Shown: piece after piece, positions 8,556 through 16,951 of the stretch
How positions within the stretch are numbered: position 1 is the stretch's first letter
Layout: each line of letters starts with the position of its first letter
NCBI RefSeq assembly: GCF_000517385.1
Contig: NZ_BAUW01000042.1
Coordinates: forward strand, 1-36,311
Source of the DNA: Mesobacillus boroniphilus JCM 21738
GTDB taxonomy: Bacteria; Bacillota; Bacilli; Bacillales; Cytobacillaceae
Length of the DNA: 36,311 nt
Direction of reading: 5' to 3'
Translations under genes and position numbers: made by a program
Notes under the pieces: generated by a model
Seen by the model: the letters and a program-made list of their open reading frames with translations, nothing else
Told to the model about the DNA's origin: nothing
Database searches by the model: none

Positions 8556-9363
8556 ATGAGATTATTATACTTTTTCGGCAGTATTATCATTGTTCCTTTC
8601 TTGCCATTTTTATATTTTCAAGGAAAGAGGGTCAGAGCAAGTACGCCTCGGTTACCGGAAGCGAAAGGAAATACAGGCATGGTAAAACTTGAAGGTGACC
8701 AAGAGTTTCGATTTATATTTCTGGGGGAGAGTTCGATTGCCGGCGTGGGGGTTAATCATCATGAGGAAGGGTTCGCGGGTGTTTTGCAAAAGAATTAGCA
8801 GAAAAGACGAATGCGACGGTCCATTGGGAAGTGTATGCAAAAAGCGGCTATACTCTAAAGAAGATTAGAGAAACCATTGTTCCGGTGATTCCTGACAACA
8901 AAGTGGATTTGATAGTGATCGGCCTTGGGGCCAATGATGCCTTCACTCTTAATACTCCATGGTCCTGGCAAAAGCAATCAGAAAATCTAGTGACAGATTT
9001 GAGATCAAAGTTTGAAGAAGTGACCATCGTGTTTGCCAATATGCCGCCGATCAAAGACTTTCCGGCATTTCCATTTTTAATCAGATTTTTCATCGGGAAT
9101 TTGGTGGATATATTGGGAAATGAACTGTTGACTACTGCCTCAAAGTTCAATGGAGTTCATTACAATGATAAGAAAATCCGGCTAAGAGATTGGTCAACAA
9201 GATTAAATAGGAACGGTGGGGATTTTTCAGTGATGGAGTTCATCCATCAAAGCTTACTTATGGCTTATGGGCTAGTGAATTATCATCATTTGCTTGGGAG
9301 AAAGCGGCCCTGAGAGAAAAGCTCGGGGATAGAGGAACCGTTCCGGTCACCCGGGAAAAATAA
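8556..9363 (+). pseudogene. SGNH/GDSL-family hydrolase, two frameshifts
   Basis: A membrane-anchored SGNH hydrolase (lipase/esterase superfamily), 268 residues when two one-base deletions are repaired. An N-terminal hydrophobic segment (LLYFFGSIIIVPFLPFLYF) is followed by block I FRFIFLGESSIAGVGV (nucleophile Ser), block III GLGANDAF and block V FSDGVHPSKL, which carries the catalytic Asp and His. The first break is in the T-run at 8782-8785, where one extra T gives VFAKELAEKTNATVHWE. The second is in the T-run near 9223-9228, where one extra T gives DFFSDGVHPSKLTYGLW. All catalytic blocks are present across the three frames, so the gene may be intact in the organism. Its 3' end runs into a degenerate repeat. 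Confidence 0.82.
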
Positions 9364-9403
9364 ATGTCATTAGGGTGAGGGGCTTGGGAGGGCACCAGTA
9401 TCC

Positions 9404-9497
9404 AGAAGCAAAGGGTACGTCACTTTGCTTCTCATTTGTTCCCTAGTAAGACGCGAGAACCGTGTCTGTGCCTACTCGTCCCTATGTTTTCTGTGTC
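9404..9497. repeat. Type A plus type B palindromic repeat pair
   Basis: AGAAGCAAAGGGTACGT with CACTTTGCTTCT at 9404-9432 (type A) is followed by AAGACGCGAGAACCGTGTCT and GTCCCTATGTTTTCTGTGTC (type B related, degenerate). The A-then-B order recurs at 10341-10455 and 21149-21232. Confidence 0.75.
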
Positions 9498-9500
9498 TGA

Positions 9501-10142
9501 TTAATAAAGCCTGGTTGTATATCCTTCATTTAATTCCTTTGCAACTTGTTCAGCGGTCGTGTTTGGCAGTTTTGAGTGCGCAACTAGCATATTGGGGACA
9601 GAAGGAAGGGCATCCGTCTGTAACCATGAGTCAGGCTGCCATAACTTTGATCTGATAAATGCTTTAGCACAATGAGCGTAACATTCTTCAACTTCTACCA
9701 AAATACCAAACAAAGGAGCCTTTCCATTAACCGCTGTTTTTTCCAGAAGTTCAGAATCACGACAGATATAAGCTTTCCCATTGATTCTTAAAGTTTCGCC
9801 TAGTCCAGGAATGAGAAAGAGCAGCCCAATATGAGGATTCGTAATAATGTTATGAACGGAATCCATTCTTCGATTTCCAGGCCGTTCTGGGATAAAAAGA
9901 TGCTTATCATCAAGAACTGCCACAAACCCAGGAGAATCGCCACGTGGTGAAACATCACATTGGCCGTCAGTGTTAGAAGTGGACATAGATAAAAAGGGAG
10001 ACTTTGAAATAAAGTTCTTACAATGATCGTCAATAAAAGAAATAACTTTATTCGCAGCCCTTGGGCTTGGATTTCCGATAGTAGAACGAAACTCTTCAAA
10101 TTCTTCCTGTGTTGAGATTATATCTTTATAGTTTGATATCAT
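9501..10142 (-). CDS. Pyridoxamine 5'-phosphate oxidase-like flavoprotein (PPOX class)
   Basis: 213 residues. The split-barrel flavin-binding fold is indicated by NFISKSPFLSMSTSNTDG, then DVSPRGDSPGFVAVLDD, FIPERPGNRRMDS and NPHIGLLFLIPGLGETLRIN. This is the pattern of the FMN/F420-type PPOX proteins related to MSMEG_1061. These bind flavin and act on unknown substrates; true PdxH activity is not expected. ATG 10142 follows AAAGGTGA; an upstream in-frame ATG at 10184 has no such site. The C-terminus LNEGYTTRLY is typical, so the protein looks complete. It is a lone gene with repeat clusters on both sides. Confidence 0.85.
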   Translation of the reverse strand: MISNYKDIISTQEEFEEFRSTIGNPSPRAANKVISFIDDHCKNFISKSPFLSMSTSNTDGQCDVSPRGDSPGFVAVLDDKHLFIPERPGNRRMDSVHNIITNPHIGLLFLIPGLGETLRINGKAYICRDSELLEKTAVNGKAPLFGILVEVEECYAHCAKAFIRSKLWQPDSWLQTDALPSVPNMLVAHSKLPNTTAEQVAKELNEGYTTRLY

Positions 10143-10319
10143 GAGGTCACCTTTCGAATTGGGGATTTGTAACAATGTTACCATTTATTGAATTTTGGTG
10201 CATTACTATCCCTGAACGAAAGAGGTAATTTGCAGAGACGGGGAGACGGGTTTTGCCTAGGTTAATTGAATAGACCTCAGGACAGCGGAAACGTCTTTGT
10301 GCAGCTTTATATTTCTTTT

Positions 10320-10335
10320 AATCAAACGTTTGATT
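10320..10335. promoter_or_regulatory. Perfect 16-bp palindrome, possible orphan operator
   Basis: AATCAAACGTTTGATT is fully self-complementary and sits in TTTA..TTAAA. Its size and symmetry suit a TetR-type operator. No adjacent gene remains, since a repeat cluster begins directly after it. Confidence 0.4.
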
Positions 10336-10340
10336 TAAAA

Positions 10341-10455
10341 AGGAAGCGAGGGGGCGTACCCATGCGTCTATTCAACTTATCAAGTTTGGGAGCAAAAGGT
10401 ACGTCCCCATGCTTCTCCGGTTCCCGGATGAGACGCGAAAACCGTGATGTGTCTC
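10341..10455. repeat. Cluster of type A and type B palindromic repeats
   Basis: GGAAGCGAGGGGGCGTACCC at 10341-10360 is a degenerate half. GGAGCAAAAGGTACGT with CCCCATGCTTCTCC (10389-10418) is a type A copy. GAGACGCGAAAACCGTG with TGTCTC (about 10430-10455) is a type B copy, ending about 40-50 bp before the beta-CASP gene start. Confidence 0.7.
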
Positions 10456-10504
10456 TTCATTTCATGCTAAAATGAAGGGAAACTGAAAAGAGAGTGTGAT
10501 TTTG

Positions 10505-13217
10505 ATGGAAATAAGAGTGCTTGGGGGAGGAAATGAAGTAGGGGCTTCGTGCTTGCTGGTAAAGATGGAGGGAACGTCTGTATTGATTGATGCGGGAATG
10601 AGAATGCATGGTGACGAAATTATGCCAATGCTCGGAATGCTTGATCAGGCAGAAGGTCCGGAATGCATCCTTGTCACCCACGCTCATGCTGACCATATTG
10701 GTGCACTCCCTGTGGTGCATTCTCTTTATCCACAAGTTCCGATTTATGCGACACCGCCAACCTGTGATCTAATGAGGATCATGATGAAAGATTCCTATAA
10801 GATCATGGAAATGAGATCACGGCAATCGCATTCATTGCCGTCTTATACTGAGCAGCAGGTGGACTCCGTCTTGAACTCGATTCTACATTTTCCTGCAAGC
10901 AATAGACTTCAAGTTGGCAATATCACGATAACGAACTTCAGGGCAGGCCATATACTTGGCGCGTCATGTTTTTGCTCGAGGGCGGCGGAGAGAGCTTATT
11001 GGTGACAGGTGATTTAAGTTTCAAGGCTGGCAGGACGATTCCGGGAGCTGAGGTTCCTCATTCAATCAACCCTGATGTCGTGGTGATGGAATCTACTTAC
11101 GGAAACCGTGCTCATACGGACAGGAATACGGAGGAGCGGAGGCTTGCTGATCACGTAGCTGAAGTAGTTTCTGGTGGCGGTTTTGCCTTATTCCTGCTTT
11201 TGCGCTTGGTAGAGCCCAGGAAGTTTTATTGATTTTGCAGGACTATATGGATAAAGGACTGATTCCCGAGTTTCCAATTTTTGTCGACGGACTCGTCACG
11301 CCAATCAGCAGGATTTACCGGGATTATCCTCATTTTTTAAAAGGACCGGTTTCGCATCGTATATCCAAAAACGGCGATGCCTTCCTGACTGAGAGATGCC
11401 GGGCCGTCACACCGAAGGAAAGGGAAATGATACTGCAGGGAAAGCCGGGCTGCATTGTCGCTTCTTCCGGGATGTTGACGGGAGGCGCGAGTACCTGGTA
11501 TGCGGAAAGGCTTGTTTCCGGTGAAAAAAATGCCATTTTCATTACCGGTTATCAAGATGAAGAGAGCCCAGGACGGAAGCTGCTGGACTTGGCAGATGGG
11601 ATAGAGGAAACGATCGAGTTGAATGGAGTGACATATCCCGTTAAGTGCAGAATCAGCAAGTATGGATTGTCAGCCCACGCCGATGCAAACGAAATGCAGC
11701 GATTTATCCAGACAATGAACCCGACATATACTCTGCTGGTGCATGGAGATGACCAGGCGAGGCTGAAGCTGGCCGAAATCCTTGACCCTCTTCACAAACC
11801 GATATTGGTGGAGAATGGGGAAAACTATATTTTCGAATCAAGGGGTTCAGGTAAAGGCGTAAAAGGGAAAAGATTCAAGGCCGATGATCGAAATAGCGAG
11901 CTGCGGAAGTGGGTCGGGAGCCTTCTTCTTTACCAATCGGAAGGTGAGAAGAGATATAAGGCGGCTCTTTGCACGGGGGTGCATCCTAAGACACAGGTTC
12001 TATTTTGCCAGTCGGTCAAAGGGAAGAATGTGAAGCTGCAAAAGCACCAGGTAGCAGAAGCAGTCATGAAGTGGAACGGTCCAATGGACGAGATGGCAGA
12101 GGAGGTCGGAGAAGTGTTCAGCTTTAACCGGCCCATCCTTGAACAGGTCCAATGGAGCAGGCTTCCATATAAGTGGCTGGATATTGAAGCGATTTTTCAA
12201 ATCCTGGAAGCGGCCGGACTGAAGGAACGACTGGCGATTGCGCTCGCTCTGCAAAGTCTGTCTGAAATCCAGAAGAAAGAAGTCCAGAATGGATTTGCAT
12301 ACCTGCTTAATGAGCAAACGACCAGGATGCTGGCCAATATGGAGTTCGATATTCCAGGAGCTAAAATGAATCCAACTGCAGCCATCAGCGAGGTGAAAGA
12401 ACTGTTCAAGACAATGCGGGGCTTTTTACGGTCTGGAATCGATGGTCCTGGCACTGAAAAAGAAAGAATCACCTTGTACTTCGACTTCCCGGATCATATT
12501 GATATGGAGGAACGAAAAAACCTTATTTCTTTCGTGAAAAAAAGAACAGGCTGGACATCAGAGATATCGGACTCGGTTCGCCAGGATTTGTTCCCAGGAC
12601 TGATAGCGGAACTGCATGGTCATCCTATTGGGTCCATATCGATTCATTTAGCTGAAAAGAAAGTCTCAATTGGGCTGGATGAGCCAGCTAAAGGCAAGGA
12701 GATTAGGAAGGTGTTTGCTGAAAGGACTGGCTTCACTCTCCAATATAATAACAAGTCCAATATGACGGGGCTGTCAGCGGGCAAAGACGATATCTTCCGG
12801 GTTCCTGCTGGATCTGGCAGAATGGAAAATAACCAGGCGATTGAAGAAGCAAAACGATGGGCAGCAGACCGGGGGATTACGATTTACAAGACAAGCATGA
12901 AGCAGCATAATGGCGAACCATTGATGGAAATCCACTTCATCAGTCCCGAGATCGCAAAGGATCACGAAGCGGATCTGGAGGAGTTGTCCTATCGCACAGG
13001 CATGGCTGTCACTTACGCAAAGCAGCCGAAACAAAATGAAATCATCAGGATTACCCTGGAAAACCTGCCGCCGGAGTGGGAATTAAAGAAGAATCCATCT
13101 ATTCATATGGACAAAAAGAAAATAGCCCTGAAGCTCGGCCAGCCTCCACTGCCAACAGAGATAGCAGCCGCAGGGGAAAAAATCAGGCAATTAACCGGAT
13201 ATACCCTTGAAGCCTGA
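10505..13217 (+). CDS. Beta-CASP metallo-beta-lactamase RNase-like protein with long C-terminal extension (two frameshifts as read)
   Basis: About 903 residues after adding one base near 10965 and one near 11190. The zinc-nuclease core shows HAHADHIG (residues about 59-66), GHILGAS, TGDLS and ESTYG. The beta-CASP cap has AFALGRAQEVLL, FVDG, KYGLSAHAD (His about 392) and LVHGD (about 414). These match the CPSF/RNase J-type RNA-processing metallo-hydrolases. Residues about 450-903 are an extension I do not recognise. It contains four repeats of an (R/L)TG-aromatic motif: KKRTGWTSEI, AERTGFTLQY, YRTGMAVTY and QLTGYTLEA. The break points are TC|ATG and CTTA|TTCC, and the family sequence resumes exactly across both. 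ATG 10505 is taken as start; GTG 10496 is possible. It probably acts on RNA in the cytoplasm. Confidence 0.8.
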
Positions 13218-13272
13218 GGGACAAGGCTGGCCTTTTGAAGAATACAAAAGCATAAATAGATAGGGAGATTGT

Positions 13273-14466
13273 ATGGAAACAACATTTTTAAACAAAGTTC
13301 ATCCTTTTTTGAATCATGAAGATCCCATTGTCAGGGATTTTGCTTTGCGTCTTTTGGAGAAAAGTTATCTTGCGAATGAATGTACATTTTCTCTCGTATT
13401 AGAGTCAAACATAAGCCGAAGCAAAAAAGCAATGCATCATATTCCTTTATTTTATGCCAGGGAATTTCCAATGTCAGAAGACAACTTCCTTCAATTGCTG
13501 AGAGATGCAGAGATGTATCCAAAAGGTACTGAGGATTTCCGGACAGCTGTTCACTTGTTGTTAGGGGCACCGTCTGCTTTTTTGAAAGAAAACGAGGAAG
13601 AAGTGACAAAGCTTCTTGATAAGAAAGGAAGGCAGTACCTAGATGAATTGCTGAAGCTGGACTCTATGGCTGCACCTGAGCTTTTTGCTGAGCTGGCGAA
13701 GCTTGCTGCTGCTATAGAAACCCGTTATGATCATGCAAAATTCATGCTGGCAGAAGTTATCCTCAAGAGGTTATCGATGAGGAAGGATTGGGACCGGAAA
13801 CTTGTTGGAAAGATGATATTCCAGGCGTTAGAGGGGGATTTTGCCACTGTCCATGAGATTTTCTTTGTCATGCTTGCCGGAATTGAGAGAATGGACCAAT
13901 TCACATCTCAGCTGGTAAAGCTTCTTTTCAGGGAACTGGATGACGACCTGCTGGTAGAGGAAGCTATTAAGTCACTGATCAAAATAGGAACAGATGAGGT
14001 AGTGGATGCTGCAACCCCTTATGTCAACGATGAAGAAACGGGTCCTTTTGCATTGGATATAATTAGGGAAATCAAGAGTGAACATGCCGAGGAAGTATTA
14101 TTGGATTTAATGGAAGAAGTGGAAATGGAACCTGTTCGAACTCTTGTGGCCTATGCTCTATGTACACAGCTGTCGGTCCGTTCCATTCCCTCGGTTGAGA
14201 AAGTATTGAATGAAGATCATGCTTCGTGGTTTGTCGACCTTACGGAAGCCCTCTATTGCAACTGTGTTATGAATAGAGTCGACCATCCTCAGCTGAAACA
14301 ATGGAGAAATGAGCTTAAAGATATGGGAGTGGATGATGAGAGTATGGCTTCTTTCTTCTCCATGGTGCAAAAAAAGGAGCCAGTCAAAGTCGAAATTAAA
14401 ATAGGAAGGAATGATCCCTGTACCTGCGGCAGCGGTAAAAAATATAAAAAATGCTGCGGAAAGTAA
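13273..14466 (+). CDS. HEAT-like helical repeat protein with C-terminal SEC-C zinc motif
   Basis: 397 residues. The first 370 are almost entirely alpha-helical with HEAT/Armadillo-like pairs, for example [20 protein letters not shown] and [20 protein letters not shown]. The last 20 residues, [20 protein letters not shown], are a textbook SEC-C metal-binding motif (CxC...CC) as found at the SecA C-terminus. SEC-C tails bind zinc and often contact protein partners or ribosomes. Start ATG 13273 has AGGGAGA upstream. It follows the beta-CASP gene by 55 bp in the same direction, so the two may be cotranscribed. The biological role is unknown. Confidence 0.8.
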   Translation: METTFLNKVHPFLNHEDPIVRDFALRLLEKSYLANECTFSLVLESNISRSKKAMHHIPLFYAREFPMSEDNFLQLLRDAEMYPKGTEDFRTAVHLLLGAPSAFLKENEEEVTKLLDKKGRQYLDELLKLDSMAAPELFAELAKLAAAIETRYDHAKFMLAEVILKRLSMRKDWDRKLVGKMIFQALEGDFATVHEIFFVMLAGIERMDQFTSQLVKLLFRELDDDLLVEEAIKSLIKIGTDEVVDAATPYVNDEETGPFALDIIREIKSEHAEEVLLDLMEEVEMEPVRTLVAYALCTQLSVRSIPSVEKVLNEDHASWFVDLTEALYCNCVMNRVDHPQLKQWRNELKDMGVDDESMASFFSMVQKKEPVKVEIKIGRNDPCTCGSGKKYKKCCGK

Positions 14467-14782
14467 TTGAAGGCAGGTATGGATAGTCCGAGACCTTGCC
14501 GGGTTATACATTGAAGCGAGAGGCTCTTACTGCAAAACCAAGTGGATTTGAGTTTGAATTTACTCTCATTTTGTAAATCATGTACGATGATTTATACACA
14601 CATAAAAGGGGTGCTCCCATCGATGGAAGACAGCCCCTCCTTTCATTTTTATCATTTTCCGACAGAAGACTCCTACTTCAATTTTGTGCAGGGCGCAGCC
14701 CAAAAATAAGTGGAAGATGAATGTCGGTTTGCGATAGACAAAACACTTGTTCGCATGGTGTAATATTACTGTAAGTAGCTCT
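14467..14782. other. Intergenic region after the SEC-C gene, with a promoter-like site
   Basis: No ORF of substance. Near 14606-14645 an imperfect inverted repeat (AAAGGGGTGCTCCC ... CAGCCCCTCCTTT) surrounds CCATCGATGG and may end transcription from the left. At 14735-14764 TAGACA and TGTAAT are 18 bp apart, with AACACTTGTTCG between them. The latter resembles one half and core of the Bacillus LexA (DinR) box CGAACrnryGTTyC. Read rightward this promoter would drive only the structured RNA region that follows. Confidence 0.4.
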
Positions 14783-15068
14783 TTGAAAACTGGATATATG
14801 GGGTTGTGACAGGTAACGGCTCTGTCATGTAAAATATCCAAGCATCATTCGCTACCACGCATACCGAAGTTGCGAAAAACAAGCTACAGCAGGGTGCGGG
14901 CGAGTTCAACGTACAAGATAGCAACATCGCAGGAGACTAATAAGCCATCTGTACTGTTAACCGTCGGTGCGCCGGGGTTAGCCTGCTCAATAACTGGTGG
15001 ATACACTGGTGTTCGCAGGAATCTCCACCTTCAAATTTTGGTTAGAAAATTAAGGTGGAGTAGTTCAA
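14783..15068 (+). mobile_element. Orphan IS200/IS605-type right end with probable omega-RNA scaffold
   Basis: The right edge shows the IS605/IS1341 pattern: a perfect 9-bp hairpin CTCCACCTT (15023-15031) / AAGGTGGAG (15052-15060) followed by TAGTTCAA. Upstream, GTCGGTGCGCCGGGGTTAGC and CTGCTCAATAACTGGTGG resemble, from memory, the conserved RNA region next to tnpB in Bacillaceae. A nested fold TGGATAT (14791-14797) / ATATCCA (14834-14840) encloses TGACAG/CTGTCA (14807-14827). No tnpB or tnpA coding sequence is present. The end overlaps the stop codon of the leftward gene at 15065, so insertion probably happened at its 3' end. The assignment is by pattern, not by alignment. Confidence 0.5.
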
Positions 15069-15817
15069 AATCTTATCGTTTTCAACCGTGTATTGACTTT
15101 TTCCAAATCGAATTCTTCGGGATCGAAGTCATCGTAAAATTCAAGCAATTCTTCCTCGTATTCTCCATGTAATTGTTCATCCCCGGTTACCAGTGACCTG
15201 TACATATAGATGCCGCCGCAATCTTCAGGCGGACAGGCGCGTTTTCCTGTCAGGCATACAGGATGTTCAAGCTTTTCCGGACTTTCTTCAATCTTTTCAA
15301 CAAGGATGGTATGCTCCCAGTTATCGCCGAAATCATAGGTATAAATGAATTTGAACTTTTCCCCGTCCACCCAGTTATCGAGCCGCTCTTTCTTTGAGTC
15401 TTCTTTATCGCGGAAGCTAGGAAGGAAGAAACCGAATTCACCAGATTCCGGCACTTCAATGAGAGTATCGTCGATTTCAAAGCTGTATAGATGGTAATTC
15501 TCCCAGCCCATGGCAGCTTGGATAATTTCATGAAGTTTATGGAATTTGATGTTGGCTGGCACCAGTATCCTGCGCCAAATCGGCGGACGTGCCCCTTTCA
15601 AGGAAACTTTCAATTGGTAAGTGTACGTTTTCCTGCTAGCCTTACCAGTTCGCTTCGGGATTTTCTTTTCCGGTTCGCCTGCCAGCTCCGGCAGCATCGA
15701 TTCGATTTTCCGAAGTTCCTGGTCCACCTCTTCCTGGTCAGAAGGGCTGAGATTTTTGAATGAATCTAATGAGCGGATGTTCAGCAAAAAATCTTTCAGC
15801 AGCTTTTGCTTGTTCAT
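15065..15817 (-). CDS. Plasmid pRiA4b ORF-3 family protein
   Basis: 250 residues. After a 55-residue helical lead (LLKDFLLNIRSLDSF..QEEVDQELRKIESML) comes the PF07929 domain: YQLKVSLKGARPPIWRRILV, FHKLHEIIQAAMGWENYHLY, IYTYDFGDNWEHTILVE, and CLTGKRACPPEDCGGIYMY with its paired cysteines. This family is common on mobile DNA and in Bacillus chromosomes, and its function is unproven. Start ATG 15817 follows GAGGAGGC. The stop codon lies in the TTCAA right end of the IS605-like remnant, so the final residues RLKTIRF may differ from the ancestral C-terminus. Confidence 0.88.
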   Translation of the reverse strand: MNKQKLLKDFLLNIRSLDSFKNLSPSDQEEVDQELRKIESMLPELAGEPEKKIPKRTGKASRKTYTYQLKVSLKGARPPIWRRILVPANIKFHKLHEIIQAAMGWENYHLYSFEIDDTLIEVPESGEFGFFLPSFRDKEDSKKERLDNWVDGEKFKFIYTYDFGDNWEHTILVEKIEESPEKLEHPVCLTGKRACPPEDCGGIYMYRSLVTGDEQLHGEYEEELLEFYDDFDPEEFDLEKVNTRLKTIRF

Positions 15818-15924
15818 AGCCTGCCTCCTCTATATTGATTCTGATACATGGATGCTCGTCTATACTGGGGTTTTAGTTATAGAATATAATGTTTTCGTAT
15901 TATACGCCAATAAAAAGAGATATG

Positions 15925-16097
15925 GAGACGGTTCCGGCGTCTCGTGAAAGTGATATGATGTGAAAAAGAGGGTGGACAATGTCTATCCTCTTTCTTGTTC
16001 TGCCAGCCTCACTCTTTCTCGCTTCGAATTCTGCTGAAGGGGCTGGCATAAAAACAAACACATCCTCGAATGAGACGAGAGAACCGCCAATGAGTCT
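15925..16097. repeat. Two type B palindromic repeats
   Basis: GAGACGGTTCCGGCGTCTC at 15925-15943 (GAGACG/CGTCTC) and GAGACGAGAGAACCGCCAAT with GAGTCTTA at 16072-16097. Between them lies non-coding DNA. The second copy ends about 40 bp before the DUF2975 promoter. Confidence 0.65.
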
Positions 16098-16133
16098 TAC
16101 GATAATTAAATATCAAAATAAATAAAATATTTA

Positions 16134-16162
16134 TTGAAAAACAATAAATTTTTCATTATAAT
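16134..16162 (+). promoter_or_regulatory. Sigma-A promoter with internal dyad, DUF2975/YozG operon
   Basis: TTGAAA (16134-16139) and TATAAT (16157-16162) are 17 bp apart. TTTATTG (16130-16136) and CAATAAA (16142-16148) form an inverted repeat overlapping the -35 and spacer, a plausible operator for the small HTH protein encoded in the operon. Confidence 0.65.
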
Positions 16163-16194
16163 CGGTATGAAAATATTCAGGTGAGGTGCTTTTT

Positions 16195-16686
16195 ATGAAA
16201 CGCGGTTCAACGCTCTTTTTAAAAATAGCTGTTTTTGTCATTGGAACTCCGGTTCTCGCTTTGTGTGTATTGTTATTGCCTAAAATAGCGTATGAAGCAA
16301 TCCATGAGGCTATGAACGGGGCTTGGCTGGGATATGTGATAATAGGACTCCTATTACTTATGTATGGAACGGCTATTCCTTTTTATCTTGCGCTGTATCA
16401 GACACTCAATCTTTTAAGCTATATCGACAAGAATGAGGCTTTTTCGGAAATGTCTGTAAGAGCTTTGAAAAAAATAAAAAACTATGCCGTCATGATCAGC
16501 TTCTTGTATGTGGCAGCCCTGCCAGGCTTCTATGTCATCGCAGAATGGGATGATGCACCAGGCCTGATTTTAATCGGTATGGTCATCATTGGTGCTTCCA
16601 TGGTCATTGCAGTCTTTGCTGCTGTCCTCCAAAGGCTTTTGCAAGAAGCCATTGAGATCAAGTCTGAAAACGATTTAACGGTCTGA
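16195..16686 (+). CDS. DUF2975 domain membrane protein
   Basis: 163 residues with four membrane segments, at about residues 8-28, 43-66, 96-116 and 121-145. The features between them, LYQTLNLLSYIDKNEAFSEM followed by RALKKIKNYA, are characteristic of DUF2975. Start ATG 16195 is chosen because GAGGTG (16183-16188) lies 6 nt upstream; GTG 16186 sits inside that site. In Bacillus these proteins are nearly always encoded just before a YozG-type HTH regulator, as here (10-bp gap). The pair is thought to act together, but its signal is unknown. Confidence 0.85.
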   Translation: MKRGSTLFLKIAVFVIGTPVLALCVLLLPKIAYEAIHEAMNGAWLGYVIIGLLLLMYGTAIPFYLALYQTLNLLSYIDKNEAFSEMSVRALKKIKNYAVMISFLYVAALPGFYVIAEWDDAPGLILIGMVIIGASMVIAVFAAVLQRLLQEAIEIKSENDLTV

Positions 16687-16696
16687 GGTGAAAAAA

Positions 16697-16918
16697 ATGG
16701 CGATTATCATCAATATTGATGTGATGTTGGCGAAACGGAAAATGAGTGTGACGGAATTATCGGATAAGGTTGGGATCACAATGGCTAACCTTTCTATTTT
16801 GAAAAACGGGAAAGCGAAGGCAATCCGGTTATCAACTCTCGAAGGGATCTGCAAGGCGCTGGACTGCCAGCCTGGAGATATACTGGAATACCGGATCGAT
16901 GATGAGGCCAGCCAATGA
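16697..16918 (+). CDS. yozG: YozG-like Cro/CI-type HTH regulator
   Basis: 73 residues, almost entirely a helix-turn-helix: IINIDVMLAKRKMSVTELSD, then VGITMANLSILKNGKAKAIR and LEGICKALDCQPGDILEYR. It matches the small YozG-type regulators of Bacillus closely. Start ATG 16697 has GAGGTG at 16683-16688; GTG 16688 lies within the site. It likely binds the dyad in the operon promoter at 16130-16148 and regulates its own operon. That target is inferred from position. Confidence 0.88.
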   Translation: MAIIINIDVMLAKRKMSVTELSDKVGITMANLSILKNGKAKAIRLSTLEGICKALDCQPGDILEYRIDDEASQ

Positions 16919-16951
16919 CATGGCTGAATTGGAATGAAGAGGGTGTTTTTA

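Noticed and set aside
11330..11555. Two minus-strand frames of about 70 codons in the beta-CASP gene
   Set aside because: They are shadows of the plus-strand coding region and lack ribosome binding sites.
12000..12317. Minus-strand frame of about 105 codons inside the beta-CASP gene
   Set aside because: It is antisense to a well-supported coding region, with no start signal or domain.
14780..14797. CTCTTTGAAAACTGGATA as part of a 16S-23S rRNA spacer
   Set aside because: The resemblance to the Bacillus spacer box is short and no rRNA sequence lies on either side.
14870..15172. A 100-codon plus-strand reading frame
   Set aside because: It lies across the structured IS605-type end and then antisense to the pRiA4b-like gene, has no ribosome binding site and no protein-like pattern.
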